Assembly (NCBI GenBank): GCA_022606135.1
Contig: JABYQN010000006.1
Location: 1,364,001-1,428,000, forward strand
Direction of reading: 5' to 3'
DNA length: 64,000 nt
From: Fomes fomentarius
Lineage: Eukaryota; Basidiomycota; Agaricomycetes; Polyporales; Polyporaceae
Each line of letters begins with the position of its first letter. Position 1 is the stretch's first letter. A program made the position numbers and the translations under genes. Positions 1-11,976 of this stretch are shown here, in pieces. The notes beneath the pieces are model-generated. The model ran no database searches. It was not told the origin of the DNA and saw only the letters and a list, made by a program, of their open reading frames with translations.

Positions 1-2779
1 ATGCTGGAAGGGTAAGCTCCCCGAATACTAGTATAGCTGTCGTCGGACATCGTTGTCTCTTGTTCTCATCATCTACCCCATGCACGAAATTTTGTCGCTC
101 GCGAGTCGTGGCTGCTTGTTTGTCCCCCATGCTTTGCTTTGTACTGTCTAACCTGATGTGCTGCACCGTCGTCGTCTTTTCATACATCGTATCTGAACCT
201 CTCACTGATAGTTGCACGTCCTCCGTTATCATATAATACACTGACTCCTTCCCCTGTATTCTGTGCGTGGTGTTCGGTCTGTAAATCAAATGCATAGTTT
301 TCCGAGTTGTGTATACGCTACAACCGTGTTGTTTGGAATTGTGTACGGTTACCATACAGTAATGACACTTGCGTTTCGGTATTCTAATGGTTACGTATGT
401 CGACTGAGCGCATGATTGTACTCGCAGATTCTGGCTGTAGCATGCCTTCCGGATGCAGGGAACGTGAAGCTTACAGGGACGGACCGACGGGTAGGAGCGG
501 CATGTCGACATTCGTACCAGACCGATCCGATCCATCGCTTCCCATGGTCAGCGTGAACACGATGCCCGCGTGCCGACGATCAAGGATGCAGCAGAACCCT
601 CCGCTGAGCGCTGCTAAGTGGGGCATGCGCTCCGATGGTGCGATAACACGTAAGGAGCATCCGCTGTAGGCCGCTGCATGGAACTTTACATGTGCGGCTC
701 TGAGGTCGAATTGCGGCGGGTAGGGGGATATGACGGCGAGGATGCACGTCTGTGTGTTGCGTGATCTGAGATCTGGGGAAGACGCTTGGCTTGTGCCAGG
801 TCGGACGCCTCGAGGTTGAGTGAGAGTTATTAGGTCCGATTAAGTTTAGGGCTCCTGACGGGGCTGGAGAGGGGCCCCTTCGTGCGGGCGATCGATGCTT
901 CGATGGCAGACTAGAATCGCGGCTTGCGGCCAGAGACCTGCGGACATGGGCTGGTATATTTGTCTCTTCCTTGTCCAGCACACTAAGGTTCGCCGTCACC
1001 CGTATTCCCCGCCCAGCGTCGCGGTCCCTATGCCTGAACATGGGCCCTCGAACTTCCGCCGATGGACTCGGGCCCTGAGAGAGCCAGAGTAGTCGAGGCG
1101 TCCGCTTCTCATCCATCAAAGGACAGATTGCCCGTCACATGCGGGAGTGACTGGTCCCGCGATAGCTCGCGCAAGGCTTCTGTGGCAGTCTGTGGCCATG
1201 GCGCCACACGCCTGGTAGACCTTGTCGCCCATCGGCATCACCCCTTGACACGACGTGGGCGCACTGAGAAAGCAGATAGATACGCCACCCGGGAGAGGTT
1301 AAGATGGTCCTTGGCGGAGGCCCGATTCACATGCCCCTGGCGGGAACTCCGGCAACGACTACGCGCGCGCATTCATACCAGGCTCTGTCGGAGCAAGAGC
1401 ACTCACTAGGGTCGAGCGTTTGAAGCTCCCCCGTTTCGCAGGGAGGCAGTATTACGGTGCGTGCTGCCATGAATCGGGGATTAGGCAAGCAAGAAGCGCT
1501 TCGGCGCAGCCCCGCAGGCCTAGATTGGCGCGTTCTCTCCCATCGGGGGTGTGTTCGTGTGTCAATGCGACTTGGTCAGCGAGAAGTGGCGAGGATCAGC
1601 CGTTCCAGCGCATGCGCCACGCATGGCCGCCTTGCAGCCCGGAGCCGCGGGAGCCAGGAGGCTGCGTGCAGACGGGTAGGGGTTTGGCGGCTAGATAGTG
1701 ATGGAAACAAGACAAGACTGCGCGCGCCCCTCAACCTTCGTCATTATCGTGGCATGGAGACAATGTCGGCATCGTGGCTAACGCATTAGTTCGATCTGCG
1801 GCAGTGTGGGTTAGTAGGTGACAATCAAGTGCGAAGATTCATATTCGGCGTAAGTGAGGCGGTATGCAACAATTCATACAATTACCTTTCCGTTGGCCAT
1901 GATCCGCGAACTCATCTCCAAGCTCTCTTCAACCGCAGGACTAATGGTGTCCTAACGCTGTGACGATATCGACGATACATGGAGCGAGAAGCGTGGACGG
2001 TCGGTAGTAGTCCGGAAAACGACGGCGCATGGTTCCGTATACAATGGGGATGGTGCGCTTGCCTCCGCCGGCCGTCAGACTTCGACCATAGCCGCCTGCT
2101 GCCTCGTCACGAAATGGAAGGCAGTCTCAGACCACCCATTGGCCAAGGGGCCAAGCCTCTGGAAGTCACAGTGGTGGTTCCCGCATGTAGTCGGGTGGAC
2201 ATGTAGCGGGCGCGACCCGTCTACCCGTCAGAGCAGCCTGACCACCCGGCGTGTTTTCCGATCGTTCATCTATTCCGTTGGTGAAAATGTGGGAAGGCGG
2301 CAAGGTTATGAATAGTGGGATTCCCGCGGCGGTCTCGCACATCGAAATCTGTCATTTCCATGAGCTTGCGCCGGTATTAGCATGGAACGCATCCGGCCTC
2401 GAGGCACGTACCGTACTCGCGGTCGTGTACATTTGCGACCTGGGGCGGTGGTTTGTGGCATGTGGCAACGCGTAAAGGACTTTAGGCGCCGCGTAGAAAC
2501 ACTTTGCGCGCTTGTTGATCTAGGTCCCGCCGCTGAGTTCGAATATCCGAACACCTCAGCGGCTCGCTCGCGGCAGACGGCCTATTCATCAACCGTTCTA
2601 CGTTCAGCATTCGCCCGCACTGTCAGCGAGATTGCGTGCACTTCAGCAATACTATCGCACCAAACACATATAGGTCACTGTGTAGATTTGATTTCTAGAT
2701 ATCGCGAGTGAAACGGCCCCAGCAACACATCACCGAATCGAGGACTACTACCATACTGCGGGTCTACACGGCCTTGAAC
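1..2779. other. No supportable gene in the left 2.8 kb
   Basis: I see no coding region I can support here. Open frames are short, overlap on both strands and show no recognisable motif. The first bases read ATGCTGGAAG followed by a donor-like GGTAAG, so an exon of a gene crossing the left edge is possible, but nothing confirms it. The stretch may be 3' flank of the ATPase gene at 2780-4832 plus old degraded sequence. No terminal repeats or transposase motif were found. Confidence 0.4.
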
Positions 2780-4832
2780 TCATACATCTACGACCAACCT
2801 GGATGCGCCTCCATCCAAGGTGACGCGACGCCTTGTGCGGGCGAGCAGGTACCGCCGCCCAAAAAGCGCGAGCTGTGCGGTTCCGGTGAATGCCTTCCCT
2901 GTCGATGGGAACTTCCCAAGACCAGATGGTGCGAGGATGACCGCCTCGCCGGTCTATGCTTAGAACGTAAGTCATCGTTTCGTCCTTGCTCCGGAGAACC
3001 CACCTTCAGCTTGACCACCTGGTCGAATGCGTCTTCGTCAGCGAAGTCCGCCGAGACGTGCTTGACGATGGCTTCCCACCATGCAGGTGAAGAGAACCGG
3101 TGTAGGACGGCAACACTACACAGGTCGATTAGGACTGGGGGAAGGGCAGTGGGCTCTGGTGTGGTTTTCCGCATCAGCTCTTGCACTTCTCGAACATGGA
3201 TTGAAGACGGCATACCTTGTGTGCTGATGATGACGCGCATTGCTAAATGCCGCTGCTGTCGGGTCAGCGACGTAAGGACCTTCGTCAGCCCTGTTGTGGT
3301 CTTCGTGGTCGATAGATACTGAGTGAACGTCTTGAGATGCCACTCATGCTGCTATGCATACAGGTGATCTCACCTTGTGTGCCTCGTCGACGACGAGGAC
3401 CTTGCCGGTATCCACCTCCGCTCTGACGAACATACGTGTGACAATTTCAAACAGCGCACAGGCACTGGCGGCGTCGACGAAGGGATCCGAGAGGTCAATC
3501 ACGGTGAGTTGACCGGCCTTGAACCGGGCATTCGTATTGTCGACAGTCGCATCGACGAAGGTGTCAAGTAGAACCATGCGCTGCTCCAGGGCAGTGATTT
3601 GCACGGGGCTGAATCCTTCCTTCGCCTTTTGCACTGCTCTCAGAAATCGTGAGTAGGTGAACCGCTCCCCAAGATCGCGCAGAATGGTCTAGGATCAGAC
3701 TAGGTCAGTAATTCGTTCTCAGTCAGCGAGAAGGGGTATGTGACTGACCAGCACTCGCTGCATGTAGAGCGGGGGAGAGTCCGAGGAACCGACGGCCATC
3801 ATAGACAGTATCGCGTCCGCGTCGAGCTCCCTCTCGGAGAATACGAGTGGTTCAACAATAACCTTCCTGCCAAGTGGGGCGTAGACCTTGCGCATGGTCA
3901 TGAGTGATGACCTTGAGACGTACACCCTGACGACGGGTGGTCGAACGCCTGGAACGTCACTGCAGCCGACCCATGTTGCCTCGCATGGACGTGCGCCAGA
4001 CCCTCCCTCACCGAAGTGAAGGACAAGACCGCTGAGCGGCTTTCTTGAGTAGCCGATGGGCTTGAAGTTGGATATGAGCATATTCTCCAGCAAGACGGAG
4101 ACCGTATGCGATTTTCCCGATCCCTGCACGCCGCATACAATCGCCGAGAAGGGCGCGTTCTAGGTTGTGTTGCAATGGTATCAGTGTTCTCGTCGTTGCC
4201 CAAATATTGTCGTGTGATACTGACTGTATTAACATACAGACGGGGATCTTCTGGTGTGTAACGGTTGCCCTTTTCCCTATTGACCAGGATGTAAGTAGGG
4301 AACACGGTGGTTTTGAAGATCAAGACAGTGAACATACCGGATTTCGGTGAGGCTGCCGAGGACCCCATACTGAGACTTCGCATCCGCTGAGTTGACCGAA
4401 GTGTATGCCGTTCGAGTGAGAATTGGTGCCGTGATAATTTCGTGCTCCTCTGTAGCATCCTCGATGGGTGCATCACAGTTCAGGAGGCTCAACTCCTGCC
4501 ATTAGGTTAAGAAAAGCTTGACACAGACACAAAGATTGCCCAGCTGGACCCACCTCCGTGCATTCAAGCATCATGGACTGGCGGGTAGGAACATTGAGAA
4601 AGACCAACAGCAAAGGTCTTACTACGTTGGACACTCACACTAGCAAAGGTAGATGTCGAAGAAGGTGAAGAGCTTCGCATCTCATCGCTAGAGATCTATA
4701 CCACTCAGTCAGGGCGGACCCTCACAGCGGACCCACTCATAAGCATACCTCCGAAGTCTCCGTGGATGATGTGTCCATGTCAGTGGTTGGGGCGTCAGTG
4801 TTCATGGTAGATGGATGGATGGGGTTGGCCAT
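2780..4832 (-). CDS. HerA/FtsK-like P-loop ATPase, copy A
   Basis: Spliced P-loop NTPase with the motif set of the HerA/FtsK superfamily. Visible in order: a Ser/Thr-rich N-terminus starting MANPIHPSTMN (ATG at 4832-4830), the segment SQYGVLG, Walker A GVQGSGKSHT near 4110-4140, Walker B VLVVDEAHK near 3380-3410, the sensor-like RVIISTQ followed after an intron by EPTALPPVLIDLCS, then HRFSSPAWW. The last exon starts TGEAVILAPSGLG and ends DGGASRLVVDV at the TGA in 2780-2782. The family normally couples ATP hydrolysis to work on nucleic acid or large complexes; the role of this fungal branch is not known to me. It has a tandem paralog of similar exon layout at 5597-7665. One 60 nt intron after STQ is in frame and stop-free, so naive translation adds 20 residues. 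Introns between the named exons were placed by eye. Confidence 0.75.
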
Positions 4833-5596
4833 TTTTAGTCTCCGCTTGTGAGGTGGGGAGAGTTGGAGGGGACAATGGTACAAAGGGCTCTGTGTATGGC
4901 GAGTTTTGAGCATCGCGCCTCCGGCAGCTGCTACGGCACCAATAGGCCATTCAGCATCAGCAGCTCGCAGAACGCGCAGTGCGACTGCCTTTTAAAGAAC
5001 GAGCAACAGTAAGGGAAGATATCTGCGGCATCCGGACGGTTAACCGGAAGGATAAAGCAGCACCGCAGAAGACCACGCGCGCAACAGGAAGTATGTGTTT
5101 CCAAAATGAGATATCTATCGGAGCTTTGCACGCACTGGCAGCGCTGGGAGTGGGCGAAATTTTACGTCTCATGGGTTCTAAGGCCAAAGAACGTGTTGGA
5201 TTGTGCTTGACGTGCAGAAGAACCATGGTAGAGCCTGATCACCGGTATGGAGGTCATCAGTGTAGGAAGTAGGGAGTACGACGCTGCGCACTTACCGCAG
5301 CAGTACAAGTGCCGTGACTGTGTCCCCGGCTGAGATATTCATGATCTTTCCGTCAGTATTCGAGGCCACAACCCCATTATGAGGCGCGAGAATGACGTCA
5401 CTGATCCGTTACCATATCCCGCTGCACTGCAGTCTGCGTCCCGCACCTTGTCCGACTTCTAGCAGCGGGCCACATATTAAGAACGTGCATTAAGAGATGA
5501 AGTACAAACGTAAAGCTAGCATGGGGTATGATGTACTTTGCCAAGTATTTTGCCCTCGCGGACAGAACATATAGAACGGAGGGCGGGCCCACATAT
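4833..5596. other. Spacer between the tandem ATPase genes
   Basis: This 760 bp lies between the start of ATPase copy A and the stop of copy B. It should hold the copy A promoter and the copy B 3' UTR. Short frames on both strands match nothing I recognise. Confidence 0.4.
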
Positions 5597-7665
5597 TCAG
5601 GCGTCGGTGGCCAATATCGACGCACCACCGTCCATGGTGATGCGTTGCCTCGTCTTTATGAGCATGTATCGTCGGCCGAATTGTCCGATCTTCAGCTGCA
5701 ATGGGGCACGATTCTTTGCCGTGGGCTTCTTGGGAGGGCTGCTTGCGAACAGTCCCAAACCGCTGGGACACAGAACGAGAGCCTGTCCCGTCTGACGAAA
5801 GAAGAGAGACGTAAGCTGAGGTCGGATGATGGATTAAGCATGAATAGTACTAGTGACCTTAAGTTTGACAACATGACCAAAGCCTTCGGTGTTAGAGACG
5901 TCTGCGCATACCCGTCTGGCGACCGCTTCCCACCAGGCCGGGGACGAGAATCTGTGGAATATCGCAATGCTGCAGAGGTCAATGAGGACAGGGGGAACGG
6001 CCGTCGGTTCTGCCAGTAAACGCATATAATGAGTGGGGCAACATATTAAAAGCGAGAGATTTAATCACCTTGCGTGCTGATGATGACCCGCATGGCTAGA
6101 TGCCGTTGCTGACGGATTATGGATGTCAATGCTTTGGTTAAACCCGAATCGCCATGGTTTGCAGACAAGTACTGAAAACGGGCATTACATCTCAGGTTCT
6201 GCAATGAGGTCACGATTCTCATGCTCACCTTATGAGCTTCATCCGTGACCAGCACCTTTCCAGAGGGGATATCCGCCCTAACGAAGAGTCGCGTGATGAT
6301 CTCGAACAAAGAACAAGCACTGCTTGGGTCAATGAACGGATCAGATAGATCGATGATGGTGACACGGCCGGAGCGGAACAGGGGACCCTTGCGTGGATTC
6401 GCGGAGTCAACGAAGGATGCCAGCAGCGACAATCGTTGGTCAAGGCTGCCTCTCTGTTGTGGATTCATACTTCTCTTTGCTAGCTCGGTTCGGGAGAGGA
6501 ACTCTTTGTAGGTGAAGTTATCTCCCAGTTCTCGCAAGATCGACTGGACGCAAGACGTGAGTAAAGGAGATAGTACTCGTAACATGACGGGGACGAACCA
6601 GGATAGAATGCATGTACAATGGGGCGGACTCAGACGAGCCCACAGCCATCATTGACAGGATGGCTTGGGCATCCAACTCTGACTGGGAGAAGCGCAGAGA
6701 CCGAACGGAAACTTTGTCGCCAAGGGGCGCGTATACTTGCTTCATCCTCGCGAGAGACGACTTCGAGACATATACTCGCACGGATGGGGGACATACTGTG
6801 GTTGCCTGTGAACATCCAAGCCAAGCAGCCTCGCAAGGGCGAGCACCCGCTCCACCTTCACTGTAGTGAAGAACCAGACCCGACAGAGCCTTCCTGCACG
6901 AGCCGATACTTGGAGCATTTGCAATGAGCATATTCTCGAGCATTACGGAGACTGTGTGATTTTCCCGAGCCTTGCACTCCGCATACTAGCGCAGAGAACG
7001 GAGCATTCTACATCTCGCGGGTATGAGTATGTGCATCAAATGTCAGACGTATCTGCTCGACTGACCGTATTCACGTACAGCCGAGGTTCTTCAGGAACTC
7101 GAACACCGGAGGGGTCGCTGAATCACCTTAGTTAGACGGCGAAAAGAAAAGGCAAAAAAGAACTAACTGAATAGAGAGAATACGACCCAATACGCCGTAC
7201 TGAGAAGAATCTTCTTCAAATCCAGAATTCAGATAGGCTTCTCGAGTGAAGAGAGGGGCAGTTATGAGTTCGTGATCTTCTAATATGCTGTTGTCCTCCC
7301 AAAGCCCGTGATCAAGTAATGCTATCTCCTATTTCATTGAGAGTATGTATGAGTACCAGAGACTGTGGAATGGACATGGACCTGGGGGAATTCACCTCAG
7401 TAGCATAGTTACCACTGCCCTGAATGGGATTGGAAGGTCCAGTATCTGGCTGGGAAGCGAGCTTCACAGACACGGGTTCAGCCTTCACGACTATATCTGT
7501 TTGGAGTTCAATTGGGGGTTGAGGCAGGGGCGGGGGCTTGGGTTGGGGTGCAGCTCCTTGAACCTTGGACATTCTGCGTGTCACAATGCCACCGCGATGT
7601 GCTGGCGCACCGGGCCCCACCGTAGAGGTAGTAGCTGGACCCTTGCTGGGAAGCCTCTTGGACAT
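5597..7665 (-). CDS. HerA/FtsK-like P-loop ATPase, copy B
   Basis: Tandem paralog of the gene at 2780-4832. The proposed start is the ATG at 7665 (MSKRLPSKGPATT); an upstream in-frame ATG at 7734 exists. A Pro-rich N-terminus is followed by an exon reading LLDHGLWEDNSILEDHELI and then SQYGVLG. Next come Walker A GVQGSGKSHT (near 6950-6990), GLVLHYSEGGAGARPCEA, VTIIDLSDPFIDPSSACS, Walker B VLVTDEAHK (near 6235-6260), and RVIISTQ joined over an intron with stop codons to EPTAVPPVLIDLCS. HRFSSPAWW and a last exon starting TGQALVLCPSGLG follow, ending DGGASILATDA (TGA 5597-5599). All ATPase motifs are intact, so both copies look functional. The last exon is longer than in copy A because of a Lys/Pro-rich insert after SGLGLF. 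It is head to head with RRP8, with 216 bp between the starts. Biological role unknown. Confidence 0.75.
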
Positions 7666-7881
7666 TATGCGTCGCCTTTCAGGTACAAGTAACAAGAGAT
7701 AGTAAGGGCCCAACGGGGACCTCAGTGGTGTCACGGATAGAGCTGAAAAAGGAAGAACGCGTCGCGTCGAGAGTGCGCTGTGGCGACGCGTACATCACAT
7801 GACCCAAGAGCGTCTCTCTGGCGGCTGCAAAAGATAGAAACTCTGCTTCTCTTACTCGACTTACAGTCTGTCGGTCCCACC

Positions 7882-9413
7882 ATGTCGCTCTTCGAGGTAC
7901 CGGGATGGAGCGTACCTTCCGCACCAGTGCCTCAAGCAAGCAAGAAACGTAAACGCCCCTCCACCAAAGAGCCAGACGACGATGTCGACGAAGCGGAGAG
8001 AATTCATGCTGCGCAGAAAAACATCGAGAAATTGATGCGGAGTCTCGGTGAGGGCATCGGTGCGTTGGACAGCGAGGGATCTGGGTCCACAAACAAAAAG
8101 AAGGGGGACGGGAAGGATAAGAAGGGGCGGCGGACGGATGAGCGAGTCAAGGGGGCCGAACCTGAGAGAGGGCGGAAGGCTGAGAGGAAAGCAGCAAAGG
8201 ACGGTGGCCAACGGAATCCGAGCAATCAGAAGAAGGAAGTTTCGCCCACCAAAACGGAGGAGAGTCCGGACGTGTCGCCAGCAAAGGGCAAGAAGAAACA
8301 AAAGCAGAAACAGATGCGGAAGGGTGCCGAGTCCGTCGATGCTCGGTCAGACAACCCTACGCATGAAGATGTTTCAACACCTTCTGTAACAAAAGCCCAG
8401 ACACCTCAGGCCGTGACGTCCTCGGGAAAGGGAAAGGGAAAGGGAAAGGGAAAGGAGGCTCAGCAGGGTCTTACCAGCCTGCAAGCCAACATGAAGAAGA
8501 CTTTGGACGGCGCCCGTTTCAGGTATGCATGGTCCAACGCTCTTGCGTCCGAGATCTATATATATATCTATATGTAGGTGGATCAACGAGATGTTGTACA
8601 AATCCGACAGCGCAAAAGCGCGAGAAGTGATGAGCGCAGACCCCGAAGTATTCGTCGACGTGCGTATTACCGCATTATCTTTCTCTATGCAGTAAACTGA
8701 AGTTAGTCTGTCCAGTATCATACGGGCTTCCGGTCCCAGGTCGAGTCATGGCCCACGAACCCCGTCTCATATTTTATCTCGACATTAACTTCCTATCCGG
8801 CCAAGACGGTGATCGCGGATCTTGGATGCGGGGACGCTGCACTCGCACGGGCACTGGTTCCGAAAGGCATGGCTGTCCTCTCCTTCGACTTGGTCTCCGA
8901 CGGGGCCTACGTTGTTGAGGCGGACACGTGTACGCGAGTACCCCTTCCTGGTTCTGAACCTCACGACTCACAGAATGAGGGCGAGGGACAAATCGTCGAC
9001 GTCGTAATCTGCGCCTTGAGCCTCATGGGCACGAATTGGCCCGGTTGCATTCGCGAGGCATGGCGGATACTGCGACCAGGGTGTGTACCCTCTTCTTGTC
9101 AGTTTATATACGCACCTAATCCTCACTGCAGAGGCGATCTCAAGATTGCTGAGGTTACTAGTCGCTTTGAGAACGTTGATGGATTCGTAGCCTTCGTGTC
9201 TTCTTTCGGTTTCAAGCTCAAGGCTAAAGTAAGTCGCCCGGACTTCCCTCCGACAGACCTGCACTGATGGAATTTGTCTAGGATGAACGGAATACACATT
9301 TCACATTGTTCGACTTCAAGAAAGTACCTCGCAAGCCCAAGAATGAGAAGGAATGGGAGAAGCTCCTATCGCGCGGGAGCATACTGAAACCATGCGAATA
9401 TAAGCGACGGTAG
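7882..9413 (+). CDS. RRP8: RRP8, 25S rRNA adenine-N1 methyltransferase
   Basis: Nucleolar SAM-dependent methyltransferase of the Rrp8 family (Methyltransf_8), which makes m1A on large-subunit rRNA and aids pre-rRNA processing. The start MSLFEVPGW is at 7882. The first ~210 residues are a Lys-rich low-complexity tail, including a GKGKGKGKGK run from five GGGAAA hexamers at 8424-8453. The fold begins FRWINEMLYKS and includes the diagnostic ADPEVFVDYHTGFR. SAM motif I is IADLGCGDA, and the family signature ICALSLMGTNW follows, then RPGGDLKIAEV and HFTLFDFKK. Introns: 8523-8577, from 8659 to just before TATCATACG, after 9080 (RPG|GDLK), and after KLKAK. The protein ends ILKPCEYKRR at the TAG 9411-9413. 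The next gene begins almost at once, so the 3' UTR probably overlaps it. Confidence 0.93.
8424..8453 (+). repeat. GGGAAA hexamer microsatellite inside RRP8
   Basis: Five perfect GGGAAA units encode a Gly-Lys run in the basic tail of RRP8. The unit length is a multiple of three, so changes in copy number keep the frame. Confidence 0.8.
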
Positions 9414-9418
9414 CCTCC

Positions 9419-11488
9419 GTGCTGCCAAGTTGCTTTGATGTCGTCGTGTACGTTTATCCTCTGCACCCTCGCCGAGATATCGCATCGTGTACGCTCGATG
9501 TACGCAATATTCGTGACACCAACAGACGTTGTCCGTGCTTCGACTTCCTGATGGCCGGGCTTCTATTCAGACAAGGTCTAAGCCTCGTTGTCCTGACTGC
9601 TGGCGTATTTTTTGCATGTGATCCGCATGTTTCGACCACTCTCATCCCAATCTTGCTCACCTACGACCATGTATCAGTCCCAGGACTACCCAACCCCGAC
9701 CCTCACAGCGTTAGTATCGTTCATGTCCGCAATATCATCAGGTCTTGGCTCAAAACTTCAGGCAGAGAACAAATCGCTTTGCGCGATCAGCTTGCCGAAT
9801 ATAACGCTGCAGTACTCGAACTCAGCGCCCGCATCAATGCACTTTCCCTCCCCTCCAGACTCCCCCCAGAGGTGCTATCCAAGATCTTCCTCGTGTACGC
9901 CAACATGATACACGAAGAGGACGTCGAGTGGGACGACCCGGATCCTGAGGGCCATGTCCATTCCTACTACAGCTGGATCTACGTCTCACACGTGTGCCGC
10001 TACTGGCGCGACGTTGCGCTCGAATGCGCACCACTGTGGGCATTCATCGCCTTTGAGACGTACACCTTCCGGATCAGTGCATACCACCGCATTCTCAAGC
10101 GTGCAGGAGCTTGTCCCTTAACCGTTGTCTACCATTTAAACGGAGGATGCGACTGCAGTCGGGCCAAATCTTCATGTTCGGATGATTATGGGCTTGACCA
10201 CATCTTCGAGCTCCTCCCCAGGATCAGACACCTCATCATAATCATCGGGGGCGACATTTTCATGGACCCTTTGTGGAAGACCTTGCGCTGCCCCGCGCCG
10301 TGTCTGGAGACCCTCCAGGTTGGACTGCGTGGCGAGGCGCTGGGGACGTACACGGAAGGGTTGGGTGATGACGCGGATGATGATGAACACCTGGTCCTCC
10401 CAAACAAGTTATTCGCGCAAAAGGCTCCCCGCTTGCGATCTGTGGTGATCGCGAACATGGGATATATGTGGACGAACACCTTGTTCAAGTTCTCTTCCCT
10501 ACGGCACATCGAGATCAAGAACCGGCGCACGAGCTCTGCAGTACATGATGTTGAAGACATGGAAATGCTCCTTGCGATGCTCTCCGCCACGCCACTCCTC
10601 GAGTCATTGAGCGTGAACAACGCCCTTGCACCCGTATGTTCCGTCGAGTCGGTCGTCTCTCTCCCGCACCTCCGGTACATCCAACTGCAGGATTCGCCTG
10701 GAACCCTCGCTTCCGTACTCTCCCACCTTCATCTCCCTACGTTCACCTCGATACACTTGCACTTAGTGGTGGACGGTGTCGAGCTGCTACAAGAAGATAT
10801 CTCGGGGCTAGTGGAGGCCCTGTCTCCCTTGCTCGAAGCCTCTCCCTTCCATACCGTATTGTACACCGTTCCCGCCCAGCTCCCGGGATGCGACAAACAC
10901 GCGTACTTCTGTGGCTGGGCTTGCAAAATCACAGACGTAGATCATTTGTGGGATGCTAGGTCGGACATACCTTCACGGCTGGTCCTCAAAGCGGAGGGCT
11001 TGCTGCATCTGCCCAAAATCTTCAACCAGCTCGACCTCTCATCCGTCCGAGCGCTCTACATCCGCGGTCCAACACCATCGACGGATCCATGGGGCCCTTG
11101 GTTCGCGTCGGCACCAAACGTCGTACTTCTTCGCCTGACAGGCCGCTCCGGCTACCTCGCGGGCACGTCTGTGAGCGAAGCAATGCCGCACTTGCGGGTT
11201 ATTCAATTTGTCCGCGTCACATTCCCGCCTCCCCGTAGGTTCTCCCTCGACATGGAATGCTGGTGCGATCGGTGCGAGTGTCTTGATGGCATTCGGGGTA
11301 AACGAGGAATCGATGTGCGGAACCTGGCACAAGGTCTGCTGACTCGCAGGCAGCTTGGTGCAACGGAGATCGACCGAATCGAGTTTGTCGACTGCCCCCA
11401 TATGAAAATGTCGCACATACGGCCGTTGTTGAGAGTCGGACCTCTAGTTTTCTTCAATGGCATTCTGCTCTATAATTTTATCCAATGA
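9419..11488 (+). CDS. F-box-like protein with leucine-rich C-terminus
   Basis: One long open frame of up to 689 codons. The F-box region reads LSLPSRLPPEVLSKIFLVYA (about residues 140-160), followed by WIYVSHVCRYWRDVALECAP and LWAFIAFE, the usual Agaricomycete F-box pattern. The remainder has irregular leucine-rich segments such as LLESLSVNNAL and LPHLRYIQLQDSPGTL. Such proteins recruit substrates to SCF ubiquitin ligases through Skp1; the target is unknown. A coiled-coil-like stretch (LRDQLAEYNAAVLELSARI) precedes the F-box. The true start is unsure: the ATG at 9419 is only 6 bases past the RRP8 stop, and the first ~100 residues look unlike the family, so translation may begin downstream or after an unseen 5' exon. 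Confidence 0.8.
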   Translation: MLPSCFDVVVYVYPLHPRRDIASCTLDVRNIRDTNRRCPCFDFLMAGLLFRQGLSLVVLTAGVFFACDPHVSTTLIPILLTYDHVSVPGLPNPDPHSVSIVHVRNIIRSWLKTSGREQIALRDQLAEYNAAVLELSARINALSLPSRLPPEVLSKIFLVYANMIHEEDVEWDDPDPEGHVHSYYSWIYVSHVCRYWRDVALECAPLWAFIAFETYTFRISAYHRILKRAGACPLTVVYHLNGGCDCSRAKSSCSDDYGLDHIFELLPRIRHLIIIIGGDIFMDPLWKTLRCPAPCLETLQVGLRGEALGTYTEGLGDDADDDEHLVLPNKLFAQKAPRLRSVVIANMGYMWTNTLFKFSSLRHIEIKNRRTSSAVHDVEDMEMLLAMLSATPLLESLSVNNALAPVCSVESVVSLPHLRYIQLQDSPGTLASVLSHLHLPTFTSIHLHLVVDGVELLQEDISGLVEALSPLLEASPFHTVLYTVPAQLPGCDKHAYFCGWACKITDVDHLWDARSDIPSRLVLKAEGLLHLPKIFNQLDLSSVRALYIRGPTPSTDPWGPWFASAPNVVLLRLTGRSGYLAGTSVSEAMPHLRVIQFVRVTFPPPRRFSLDMECWCDRCECLDGIRGKRGIDVRNLAQGLLTRRQLGATEIDRIEFVDCPHMKMSHIRPLLRVGPLVFFNGILLYNFIQ

Positions 11489-11976
11489 TCATCCTTGAAT
11501 TTGGGACGACTTGTTTGCCTTAGCCACATGTACAACGTTTTCTTGGAATATGCATACAATGGAAGTCTGATGAACACTGTCAAACTGAAGGGCAATTCGA
11601 ACAAGTCATCATTTGCGATGCAGAATCACGCACGACTAGCAAGTATACGTTAACAGCAACAACATATACATTCTCATCTATGATGAACACGTTCTTCGAT
11701 GTGCATGGATGAAATCGACAGATACAGCCACTGGCATCGTAATGAACCCACAGGAAACGCCGAGCTGAAGGCTCAGAGGCAGGGCGCGACACCCTGAACG
11801 ACGATGCGCATGGATCGCTCCTACGGCGGGAAGGCGCAATATTGAGAAGGCACAGGTTCGCCTTGCATGGATTGGGGGCCGCTCTTCCATGACGCCTCGT
11901 TGCAGCTCTTGATACGGCAGACATACGGTGGGTGCACAAAGCCCCAGACATGGGACGATGTGCGGACGAGGCGAAA
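11489..11976. other. Convergent 3' intergenic region
   Basis: The F-box gene and LSM8 converge here. The stretch should hold both 3' UTRs. I see no further gene. Confidence 0.4.

Noticed and set aside
3165..3230. A 20-residue insertion in ATPase copy A
   Set aside because: It has exact GT-AG ends, is 60 nt long, and removing it gives the STQEPT motif found in copy B, so it is an intron.
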